From: Kalaharituber pfeilii
Taxonomy: Eukaryota; Ascomycota; Pezizomycetes; Pezizales; Pezizaceae
Direction: 5' to 3'
DNA length: 64,000 nt
Assembly (NCBI GenBank): GCA_015179045.1
Contig: WHUZ01000014.1
Location: forward strand, 1,178,001-1,242,000
In this document: positions 35,420 through 44,990 of the stretch, piece by piece
How the letters are laid out: every line of letters begins with the position of its first letter
How positions within the stretch are numbered: position 1 is the first letter of the stretch
Translations under genes and position numbers: made by a program
The notes under the pieces: generated by a model
What the model was told of the DNA's origin: nothing
The model's database searches: none
What the model saw: the letters and a program-made list of their open reading frames with translations, nothing else

Positions 35420-35560
35420 CTCTATCTGTCTATACCTACCTACCTACCTATATCCATACCCACATACCCACTTATCCACATACCCACATACATACCCACA
35501 TACCCACATACAGTATATACTCACATACCCCCGTACGCACATACACACATCTCCAAGCAC
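35420..35560. repeat. TACC / CATACCCA simple-repeat block
   Basis: Runs of TACC followed by degenerate CACATACCCACATAC words. It is low-complexity and non-coding. Confidence 0.75.
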
Positions 35561-36357
35561 CCGCAACACAAATATTCAAGTATCAAGTAATCCTAATCAT
35601 ACAACCAACATATACACATCTCCCTTCCCCTTCCCTCATTCCACCCAAACCACAGCAGCCGCAGCAAAACCCACAACGACAAACATTGACAATTGCCAAT
35701 GGCATATCTTGATGTAAGATCGGAACAAAAGTCAACTAACATTACATCCTCAAGGCCTTCGCCTCATCCCACCTCACAACCCAGACTCGGGACCGTGCTG
35801 TTTTTATCTTTGTTTCTCATGTACATACATCTTCATAGCCAACTTTGTTGATGCTCCCCCATTATACGATATCATGTCAATCCTATCCTAATCTTCCCCT
35901 TCAACCAGAACACTATGCTAAGTTCCCCATCATATAAGAAACCCCCAAAAAACATAGACGCAGCAACCAAAAAAAAGCACATTGCAAAATCACACACGGT
36001 AGTGGGGAAAGTGGGGTATTTCCATGCAAACATGGATGCATATCGATAGCGCTCACGGGGTGGCTTTGACAGTTGGCTTTACTAGCGATCGTCGTTTAGG
36101 CTGTTGCCGGCAGCGGACAGCAACATAGCATAGGTAGAATTGGGCGATGCGCATGATGTGAGGCTCTTCTTGCTTGTGGGTCACCGGTAGTATGATAGTG
36201 CATTGTATTTACTAGCATCGCAACTGCAATACCAGCAGTGCACGCCGAATACATCTACAGCAGACACTTGGCTCCCTCCGTTTCAACTGCTTCGCCGCGC
36301 GGAGTAGCGGCCTGCTGTCTCACCTCAGCTGCCAACTGCACGTGCTGAGGTCTAGCC

Positions 36358-36478
36358 CCCTGTCTCCCGTCCCTCTCCCCTCTCCCCTCTCCCCCTCCCC
36401 TCTCCCCTCTCCCTCTCCCCGCTCTCCCCTCCCTCTCCCCTCCCTCCCCTCCCTCTCCCCCTTCCCCTCTCCCCCTCG
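36358..36478. repeat. Polypyrimidine (CCCCTCTC) tract upstream of dehydrogenase
   Basis: An almost pure C/T strand of about 120 bp made of CCCCTCTC and CCCTCC words, 180-300 bp upstream of the first candidate ATG of the dehydrogenase. Such mirror-symmetric tracts can form triplex DNA and are common in fungal promoters. A role here is inference. Confidence 0.75.
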
Positions 36479-36657
36479 CATTCCTTTCAACTGCCGCTTC
36501 CACTGACAGCTCCACAGATCCTTTGTCAATAGGCGGACAGCCCCGCCCCACTCACCCCTACATACATCCCCCAAGCGTCACCGCAGCACAGAATACAAGT
36601 AACAACAGCTAACGTTTGCCCCAGCGCACCCACACGTCCGTCGCAAGTGAGCCCACA

Positions 36658-38075
36658 ATGGCAAGCGCCAGCTCCCCCACCCAGAATCAAATCCCACAGG
36701 CCCCGACCCCAGGCAACACCATCCCTCTGCCCACCCCCCGCCATCGCTGTCACCCTCCACAATCCCCATCCTCTCTTCAGTCCTTACCGCCCCGAAAACC
36801 CTCTCTCTCGAGCCCCGCCTGCTACCCCCTCCCCCACCAGGCTTCCTCCAAGTCCGCATCCTCAGCACAACCCTCTGCGGCAGTGACTTGCATTACTGGC
36901 GACACTTCCGCAATGGCAGCATCGTGCCGAAGCAGCCGCTTATACTCGGGCATGAGTCATGTGCCGTGGTGACGGCGATCGGGCCACCTGACGACACCCC
37001 CACTACCGCGGCGCTGACTAGTACCTCGAACGGACACTCGATATCCGACTTTGCAGTGGGCGACCTGGTAGCCCTGGAGGTTGGAGTGCCATGCGGCGTC
37101 TGCGCCCTGTGTCTTCCGCCGGACAAAGGCGGCCTCGGCCGCTATAACATCTGTCCGAACCTCCGGTTCCGGTCTTCTGGAAAGGAGCCTGCCCCCAGCG
37201 CAGGCGGGCTCTTGGAGGGGACTCTCCAAGGCGGCCTGAACCATCCCGCAGCATGGTGCCGGAAACTACCCCCTGGGTTCAATCCCCACCTTGCCTCTCT
37301 TCTGGAACCATTGTCTGTCGCGCTCCACGCGATATCTAGGGCATTACCACTCCCGGCACTGCCCTCGCCATCCGCGGTGCTGGTCCTGGGCGCAGGCCCA
37401 GTCGGTCTACTGATTGCCGCCTGTCTGAGACGGCTCTTACCGCCCTCACCGCCGAGACCAAAGATCGTGATCTGTGATGTAGTTCACTCGCGGCTCGAGG
37501 CAGCTGTTCACGAGCTCGGCTGGGCGGACTCCAGCATCCTGCTCTCCACAGCTCTGTTGTCCCTCGCCCCGCCGGACCTGACAGCGTACATACACAAGCG
37601 GCTCGCGACCACAATTGGCCCAAGCACGCGCATTGAGGCTGTGTTTGAGTGCACCGGGGCCCCTTCGTCGCTGTCACTCTCGTTCCACCTGCCGTCGGCG
37701 GGCGGCAAAGTGCTTATCCTGACTATCCCACCCGCAGAGTCCACGGTCCCGCTGGGTATGGCTACATTAAGGGAGGTGGACATTCTCGGGGTGTTCCGGT
37801 ATGGTAGAGGCGACTACCAGCGGGCCATTGATGTGGTAAGGGAGGGCAAGATCCGCGGCATAGAGAAGCTAGTTACGCACGTGTTTGAGGGGCTGTCAGA
37901 GGTGCCTCGGGCGATGGAGACATTGGAAAAAGGGATCGACGATATGGGTAGGGGAGTAGTCAAGGTGGTGGTGCAGGGTTCGGAGGCGGATTTTGGAGAC
38001 GGGTGTTTGAAGGAGGGGATTTGGGAAAGTCAGGGACAGGCACAGACAAAGGTGCAAGAGGAGGCAGCAGTGTAG
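36658..38075 (+). CDS. Zinc-dependent polyol (sorbitol/xylitol-type) dehydrogenase
   Basis: A medium-chain dehydrogenase/reductase that would oxidise a polyol to a ketose with NAD+. The motifs are LCGSDLHYW (catalytic-zinc Cys), LILGHES (His and Glu), a structural-zinc lobe with four Cys (PCGVCALC ... YNICPNLRF, with a small LPPDKGGLG insertion), VLVLGAGPVGLL (Rossmann glycines) and FECTGAPSS. The C-terminal part after KVVVQG carries a non-conserved tail. Conserved reading (SSVLTAPKTLSLEPRLLPP) extends upstream of 36888 to about 36765 but has no in-frame ATG. The nearest candidate start is ATG 36658 in another frame (MASASSPTQNQIPQ), so a one-base loss in the C-run near 36733-36739, or an unseen intron, is needed. 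The exact substrate cannot be read from the sequence. The gene converges on the GPN2 gene (295-bp gap). Confidence 0.85.
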
Positions 38076-38370
38076 ATGGTGTTAGAGACGTATGTGGAAG
38101 GGGGAATAGAGGTGAAGGTGAGGACGTATTGGCGTTTGGTTGGCTGGTTTTTTGTTTCTGGGATTGGATTGTAGTTTGGCAATTTGGAGATGTATGGTTG
38201 ATGTTGCTATGTGATAAGCATTATATTAAATTTTGGAGTACTCTACGAGACTGGGCTTCAATAATAGCGATTACCCTGACTTTAAATAAGAACATACAAT
38301 CTTAGTTTCACCACACCGTAGCTCGTAAACCCCATACAACCGCATAAATTGCCGCTGATTCAGCCCACTC

Positions 38371-39670
38371 TCAATACCCCATCTCCTCCATCGCTTCCAT
38401 TTCCCTTCTCTGCTTCTCAATCTCCTCCTCCGCCTTCTTTCTCTCCCATTCGTCATACTCTTCCTTATAATCTACCCACCGCTCCTGCACGTCCATGACC
38501 GTCATTCCCTCCGTGCCGCCCCACCCCTCCCTCATCGCCACCTGCCACACGGCGTCCCCCGCGCCCTCCGCGCTACCAAACGCATACCCACCAGCGCGGT
38601 CAATGCACTGCAAGAGCTTCATCATGCTTTTCTTGTCCTCCACCGCCAGGGTCTCAAAGGCGACGAGACCAAAGGACTCGACGAGCTCCGCGATGGCCTC
38701 GTTTAGCTTTGCAAACCTCTCTGCGAATTTCTGCGAGGAAGACGAGTTCATGAGCAGCGGGAGCATGTGCGAGAGGTCGTGGACCTCGGTGTAAAAGTCG
38801 AGGTTGAACGGTAGGGGTGCATACGAGTGCAGAAGGTCGATTTTGGAAAGCACGTTGATGTGTGGGAGGTCTAGGTTTAGCATGGAGCGGAGAGAGAGGA
38901 GGAGGATGGAGATGTAGTGGGATGGCGTGGTGATGTAGTGGGAGTCGATGAGGTGGATGACGACGAGCTGGTGCAGGGTGGATGGGGGGGTTAATTGTTG
39001 TGAGCGTGGTGGGAGTGGAGGGAAGGGTGAGGGGGGGGAGGATGGGACGTACTCGGTATCCGATTTTCTGGAGTCTAAAAAAGATGTTTCGTAGAGAGAT
39101 ATGGTGCGTAAAGAGCTCCACTTGGCCAGGACAATCAAACAGAACGTAGTCCTCTACCCCCTCACCGCACCCCACCCCCAACCACCAGCATCAACCAGTC
39201 AGCCCGAACGACCATCACCTCCCAAAACCCCTCGTACTACAAAAAACCAACTAAGCCATACAAACCGCCTAATCTCGCCAGCGCGCCCTCAAACCACTCC
39301 ATATTCCCCTCGAGCTCCTCGAGCGCGTACATCGTGGCTCCGTTCGGCCCGAGCCCCTGGTCGTCCATGACCTCGTCCAGGGTGACGAGCGAGCGCACGT
39401 CGAGCGCGCACGGGTACGCGGTGCGGTCGTTGGCGGGGTCGAGGTTGACGACGGAGCATTTCCGCCCGATGGCGCCCATGAACTGGTGCATGCCGGCGCA
39501 GTAGGTGGATTTGCCGGAGCCGGGGGGGCCGATGATGAGCTGAGCTTCGTTGTGGGGAAAAAAAAGAGACAAGGGAGAGGTTAGTCTTGAGGGGTTCCAA
39601 GGGAGTTGTGAGAAAAGGAAAGAAGATATTAAGGAGGAAAATGGCGGATTTTTACCTGTGCGAATGGCAT
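38371..39670 (-). CDS. GPN-loop GTPase 2 (GPN2-type), four exons
   Basis: A small GTPase of the GPN family, required in eukaryotes for RNA polymerase II/III assembly and nuclear import. Exons on the minus strand are 39670-39656, 39539-39266, 39153-39053 and 38967-38371, joined by introns of 116, 112 and 85 bp with GT-AG ends (GTAAAA, GTTTGT, GTACGT donors). The protein is about 328 residues, usual for GPN2. It starts MPFAQ|LIIGPPGSGKST, with the P-loop at residues 9-17 and the GPN insertion GLGPNGA at ~67-73. FDCPGQVELFTHH (switch II) is at ~102-114, then HLIDSHY and NVLSKIDLL (guanine-specificity region). DKKSMMKLLQCIDRAGGYAF is the typical GPN2 tail. The C-terminus is a Glu/Lys/Arg-rich helix. 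A frame starting MSLFFPHNEA at 39572 is only intron read-through. Neighbours are the convergent dehydrogenase and the upstream DUF4050 gene, same strand. Confidence 0.93.
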
Positions 39671-40596
39671 TGTGGTTTGTTTTGGTTCCTTCTTAACTCG
39701 CAGAAGTAGCTGAGGTATAGAGGTAGAAAGGTTGGTAGCTGTAGACCTTTAGAATTTTCGAAGCTCGCATGCAGCCAAATCCCATCGATGATGTAATCAG
39801 CCGTCTTTTAATCGAGCCTTAGTCATCAGCCCTACCAGTACAACGTTCGTACTGCTTATTAACACCAAAAAAGTAAAATAAAATATAAAGTTTTTTTCTC
39901 AATCCTGATAGCTCCCCTCGAATATAATATAACAGTGGCTTAGGTATATGATTGCGATGCTTAGGCTTGGTCATAGCCTTCGTTGATAGTTACTTCCGAT
40001 GAATAACAGGAACATGAGCCGAGTATACGATGATTCAACATCACTGAACCTCAAACAGTCATAGTTTCTACTACAGCAACGAACACTAATTAAAAATACA
40101 GTATACAAAGAAAGGAGGTTATGGCATAAATGCTAGCAAAAGTTCAATGCAAAAATCTGTATCAGAATTATAACCATACACACACATTGTTTCATAAAAC
40201 CCCAAAAATTTCCAACCAAACACAACCCCCCCAAAAAAACCCAAACAAAAAAAGGCCCCAATAAATAAGATACGAAAAGAACCCAATCAACACACCCACA
40301 CACGATATATAAAAAATCAAATTAGATATCCGTCAAGTCAAATAAAGCACAAAACGCGAAAAAAACGCAACACTAAATTTCATCAAGGGGTTAAACAACA
40401 ACATAATATGCATCGCATGCAAAACTCCCCATATCGAACAAGAAACAATTTTCACTTGAACCCCCAGCCCGAAAACACACAACACATGATAAGGCACATG
40501 GTACGTATCTGCATACATGCAAGTCACCAACATTGGGAGGGGGAAAAAATCCCAGAAAAGCAACAAAAAACCGCATAGATACCCCGTTCGTTAGTT
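39671..40596. other. Intergenic between GPN2 and DUF4050-type gene
   Basis: AT-rich, with A-rich stretches near 39880-40300. No gene is supported. It contains the promoter of the GPN2 gene and the 3' UTR of the DUF4050-type gene, both on the minus strand. Confidence 0.6.
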
Positions 40597-42522
40597 CTAC
40601 CACAACCCCCCCTTCAATCTCTCCCCTCCGCCCACCTCCGGATTACTCCCTACCCACAACTTCACATACTGCCTCAACGCCGCAAACCTGTCTCTCACCA
40701 CCAACTCGACCCTCATCCCTGTGTACTCCGCCAACTCCTCGTCGTATTTCTTCGCAATACACTCGTGCCCCAAACTCAGATACCTCCACACCTGACCTAC
40801 AAACTCGTCTGTCACGTCTTCAGGCTTAATCGGCACTTTATCGCGACTATTCTGGGTCGCCGGTCGCGGAGGCAGAGACGCCACCGTGATACCGGGACTG
40901 GGCTTCGGATCATGCAGCTGACTCGGGTGGTGGTAGTTGTGGAACGACGACGGGTAGAAGAGGCCAACAACGGGTACCTTGATCCTTCCAAACGTCAACA
41001 ATGTCGTCTGGGACGAATTCGGGTTCGAGTCCGGCGGTGTCGGTAAGTTTGGTGTCGTTGCCAGCACTTTCGTCTCCGCAGCAGGTATCGGCTTCGCGAC
41101 CGTCAAATCCTTCGTCGGCACCCTTTCAGGAGTAGGAAGGAAGTGGTCTCGCGTGGGCGACGCAAAGATCGGGTACTCATCATAAACCTTGTTAACAGGC
41201 CCCCTCGGAATGTTGATTTTCACCGGCTTCAGAGTCTCCCCCCTTGCCTTTGCCCTCAGGAACTCCTTTTCCCTCTCCAGTACCGAGTTCTCCTCCGCCT
41301 CACTATCCCGCCGATGCTTCGTTGATACCGGAATCACCATCGGTTTTGGTACCTTGATTTCCTGCCGTAGTCCGCTTGCCTTGGGGGACTTGGGGGACCT
41401 GGGGGACTTGGGGGATTTTGGTCCACCACTCAGCTTCCTTCTCTGCACATCCAGTATGTAACCCGCATATCCATCTTCCATACTGTCCCTCCTCCCATGA
41501 ATGCCCACCTTCTTTGGCTGCTTCGTCAGGGACTGCTCGGCATTTTCATTCAGACTCGAGTTCCTGCTACTCTTCGGGCTCTGATGTGGGCTCGGCGGCG
41601 CCGAGTCCACGGGCTCGCCCAAGTGCTCGACGTGGTCATGGGGTCGGACCCATTTACCAGGGCCCCGGACATTAGTAGCAGCATGAGCAGGGGACGCAGA
41701 CGCTTGGCCCGTTTCAGGAACAAAGTAGTAGAGACCAGGGGTTCCCGGCGGTTGGACAGTACTTGATCGCCTCAGATGGCGGGCACCTGGTTTGAAGACT
41801 TTGTTAGTCCAGCGGGAGGTAGAAATTGGTTGCGGTAAGTCAGACAAGTCAATGTTCATCTCTGGTCGCCGGGTGAGATTGGACTTGGGTGCCTCCTCGG
41901 CGGGTTGTGGTACTAAGGGACGCGCAAGCGGACGGTTGGAGCGCCGTGTGACTTCGAAGGGTTGCGGTAGTGTAGGAGATGCCTCCGAATGCGGAGGTGT
42001 CGGCGGAAACGTGCTGTTATTGACATTCTTCGACTCGTTTGTCTGCACCGGCGGTGGCCTCTTATTCGACCTTCTCGTCGTCTCCACTGGCTGTGGTAAA
42101 ATCTGCTTCTTTGGTTCCGCAGGGACCGCGGTCGGTACTGGTGGAGCTGGCGTCAACGTCTGCTTCGAATTGAAATAATCCGGTGTCTGGGTCCCCGTTG
42201 TCAAGATTTTCGGAGACTCTTTCGGGAAGAATATTGAAGATGCAAGACTCTTTCTCTCTGTTGCTGTTGGGGTTGCATACTCTTGAGTTGGCGACGGGGC
42301 ACGGGTTGGCGGTGCTGATGGTGCTTCGCTTACTACTTCCTCCACTTTCCTCACCAACGTCGTTCGATTGCTGCGTCTTGTTGTCTCTATAATTTGTGGT
42401 TGAAATAACCCGCCTTGATCTGCCGCCGGCTTTCTGTTGTTTCTCCGTGTTGTTTCGTACGGCTGTGGGTTGAACAGTCCAGGGGCCGAAGGCCTCGCTG
42501 TCTGTAAGGGATTGAGAGACAT
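40597..42522 (-). CDS. DUF4050-type protein with repeated ETTRRSNR motif (641 aa)
   Basis: A fungal protein of unknown function. The C-terminal region from about residue 540 (VTDEFVGQVWRYLSLGHECI then AKKYDEELAEYTGMRVE) matches the DUF4050 pattern as I know it. The N-terminal half is low-complexity and Pro/Ser-rich. An 11-13 residue motif, consensus QPxETTRRSNR, recurs at residues 20-30, 41-53, 144-154 and 187-197, with a degenerate copy at 230-241 (QPISTSRWTNK). A short SPKSPRSPKSPK tract lies near 375. The frame is intact and uninterrupted. The regular spaced Arg/Thr motifs look like phosphorylatable or protein-binding short linear motifs (inference). There is no TM segment or signal peptide. 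The start is the ATG at 42522 (MSLNPLQT). Confidence 0.85.
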   Translation of the reverse strand: MSLNPLQTARPSAPGLFNPQPYETTRRNNRKPAADQGGLFQPQIIETTRRSNRTTLVRKVEEVVSEAPSAPPTRAPSPTQEYATPTATERKSLASSIFFPKESPKILTTGTQTPDYFNSKQTLTPAPPVPTAVPAEPKKQILPQPVETTRRSNKRPPPVQTNESKNVNNSTFPPTPPHSEASPTLPQPFEVTRRSNRPLARPLVPQPAEEAPKSNLTRRPEMNIDLSDLPQPISTSRWTNKVFKPGARHLRRSSTVQPPGTPGLYYFVPETGQASASPAHAATNVRGPGKWVRPHDHVEHLGEPVDSAPPSPHQSPKSSRNSSLNENAEQSLTKQPKKVGIHGRRDSMEDGYAGYILDVQRRKLSGGPKSPKSPRSPKSPKASGLRQEIKVPKPMVIPVSTKHRRDSEAEENSVLEREKEFLRAKARGETLKPVKINIPRGPVNKVYDEYPIFASPTRDHFLPTPERVPTKDLTVAKPIPAAETKVLATTPNLPTPPDSNPNSSQTTLLTFGRIKVPVVGLFYPSSFHNYHHPSQLHDPKPSPGITVASLPPRPATQNSRDKVPIKPEDVTDEFVGQVWRYLSLGHECIAKKYDEELAEYTGMRVELVVRDRFAALRQYVKLWVGSNPEVGGGERLKGGLW

Positions 42523-44360
42523 CGTATGTATGTGTGTGACCCGATATGAAAGCTCTTCTGTGTGCTAGAATAGATCACTGAACCAAAAATTGTCTGGATT
42601 GTAATTGTGCGGGCCCTTATGTAGCTTCCGATTTGAATCTGGGGGAGATGACGACTGAAATATTTCGGCGAATCAAGGTTTCTTGTGGGACAAACCCCCC
42701 CACACCCAAGATGTTGACGTCGAACTGCAGGGAATCTGAATGGAAGGACCGGTTTGTCGATTGTAACCCTATGCAAATGATATAACGTCAATCCCGCTGC
42801 TTTTCTAGTTAAACTTGAATCGTTTGTTCAAGCAATTGTTTATGCCCACCATACACAACAAAAGCAATGAAAACGCCTTGCGAAGTGAAAAGGAGATCCT
42901 TTCTGAAAAGTGCGGAAGGGAGAAAGAAAAATGTGAGTTAGGGCAAAGACTCACCAAGTGGAGTTACCAAGTTGGCAGAGGAGCCCGAGAACCAGTGAAC
43001 GCAGGAAACCACCCTCCCAGCAGAAGGATGGCTTCACAAAAGCTGATGTGTGACTCTTTCTTTCGTTCCCCGTCAATTTGCTGTTTGGAGGGTGGGACGT
43101 TTGCCGTCACAGTCACACCACTTGTATGTTTGTACAAGGAAGGGGGAAAAAGGAACTTTTCCTCGTCGCAAAACAAATAGTTTCGTGCTTGCGAATTGTA
43201 ATTCAGGGGGAAGCTTCTTACTGCGAGGGGGAAGGTTAACGGCGAAGTTATTATTAGGGGAATTGCCGATTTCGTTTGAGGGGGTCCAGCGAAGCTATGG
43301 AACTCTTCGGCGTTCTGTTAGCAAACTAGAAAAAACACAGTTAGCATCATCACCGCGTTGCCATTGGTTGGGGGAATCTCCAACTCACAACCACAAGATT
43401 GTCGTGTGATCAAGGGTTGAAAATGGGCAGAGCAAACGTTAACGCTTTCCAGGGGGGCTAACAATAGGTAGGTGGAATGCGAAGAGTAAGTCGCAAGCTT
43501 TGGCGGGGATTTGATGGTGAGGGGGGAGGAGAGCTTGCTTGGGAAAAATTTGTCCCGTTTGTTGGGAAGCTTCTTCGGTGGGAAGCAGGAGGAACTTGCG
43601 AGAACGGTACGGTACAGCACTTACTTTTCTATTCCTTGGGTGGTATATAGATGGCGGTAATTCTCATTATTTTTTTTCCCCCCTCTTCTTATTAGAATCT
43701 ATCAGAGAGATGCACCGAACTCCAGCAGAGGCTTCCTCAGTTGTAGGGGTGCGTGGTTATGGTCTCCCAGTTGAGAGTTAGCGGCTCTGGGGAGTTGCAG
43801 CTCTCGGGCGTTTTGGATATACTGTACTCAATACTATGCGATACGTGCGTGTGTTGCGTGGTTGTGGCTGCTGCGGTGTGTGTGCCTGTCAATAAATGTT
43901 TTACCTCCACCTCTTCGATAGCGCGCTGCGGGCTTCGGCGTCCGAACAAACAAAACTGTGGTCGCTTTGAAAATTTATATGCACGCTTTCGGCTTTTTTT
44001 TCCCGTTCTTTTGACGTTTTTTTTGGTCTACGTTTCCGCTTCTCCCCGCAAATAACAAAAGACAATGAGAAAAAGACAATGAGCAGAGGGAAGAGGAAAG
44101 CTGGAAAGGAAAGCCCCCCACTCCCTTGCGTCCACTGCCCCTGTTTCTAGATACCTCTTTTTTTTTTTTTCGCTCAGCGGCTTTTTCGAGCTGTACTTTT
44201 CCCTCACCTGTGTGCTGACTGCTCTCTTCCTCCGGCACTGGCGACGGAAGCTGGCGGGTTAGGGAAGGGAAGGGCCTGCCGCGCTGGCTGGAGACGCTGG
44301 GGGGCCGGAGCGGGCGGCGAGGACGCCTCGGTGCAGGGCAGCAGCTCGCGAGATACTTAG
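42523..44360. other. Intergenic, upstream of DUF4050-type gene
   Basis: Contains the promoter of the minus-strand gene, several short frames, and T and A tracts (43668, 44158). No protein family was recognised. Confidence 0.5.
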
Positions 44361-44990
44361 CTACACGCAGCTATCCAGCCGTGGTGCTGGTGCTAACGAT
44401 AACGCGGAACTGCACCACTTCGGCAGGCGACACGCTTGGGGAGCAGCCTGCTCGCACAGCGCGCAGGAGATGCGCAGGAGGGAGGGGAGAGAAGGCGGCG
44501 GCGGGGGCGGGGAGGAGGAGGGCGGGGCGGGCCAGCCACGCTCCGGCACCGCCGCTGTGGCAGGCGCCGCCTCCCGCGCAGCTGCTGCCCAACGCCGGGG
44601 GAGGGGGGGGGGTCCACGCAGTCAGGCACGCACTCCGCTTCCGACATCTCCTCACAGTGGGCAGGGAATAGGCAGGCGCTCTCCCCTTCGTCCAGGCACC
44701 GGCGCAGCGAGATGCATCCGCCGTCCACCGCCGCCTGCCCCGCCAGGATTGCCCCCACGATCCTCCCCTGCCCCCACGCCCAGATTAGCCCCAGATTCAG
44801 ATCCACTTTGGGTTCATCGCATCGCAAGTGCGATGATGGCTGATCAATTGACCACGACCGTCTTGTGATAGCTCTCCGTCCGTCGTTGCTTGGCATTGGC
44901 ACCAACATAAACAAACACCTCAACCGCGGCACAAACAAAACTGGATTAAGTATGCGTGTATGATAGACTAGTAGTATCCACTTCACTTCT
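44361..44990. other. GC-rich island of uncertain nature
   Basis: G/C-rich sequence gives long open frames on both strands (up to 197 aa on minus), but all are Pro/Arg/Gly-rich with no motif and overlap each other. Composition alone explains them. It may be a promoter-associated island or a decayed gene. Confidence 0.4.

Larger units (their letters stand above)
33182..36657. other. Intergenic, low-complexity-rich, no supported gene
   Basis: The segment holds many homopolymer runs (33280, 33670, 34208-34226, 35040-35070), a pyrimidine-rich and CATACCCA/TACC-rich block (35130-35560) and a CT tract (36358-36478). ORFs here are compositional. It includes the 3' flank of PLC and the promoter side of the dehydrogenase gene. 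Confidence 0.5.

Noticed and set aside
35135..35712. Pro/Ser/Tyr-rich frames over 100 aa
   Set aside because: They are translations of pyrimidine-rich and TACC/CATACCCA simple repeats.
44393..44986. 197-aa minus-strand frame in a GC-rich island
   Set aside because: Overlaps equally long plus-strand frames. The product is Pro/Arg/Gly-rich at one end with no recognisable motif or splice context.
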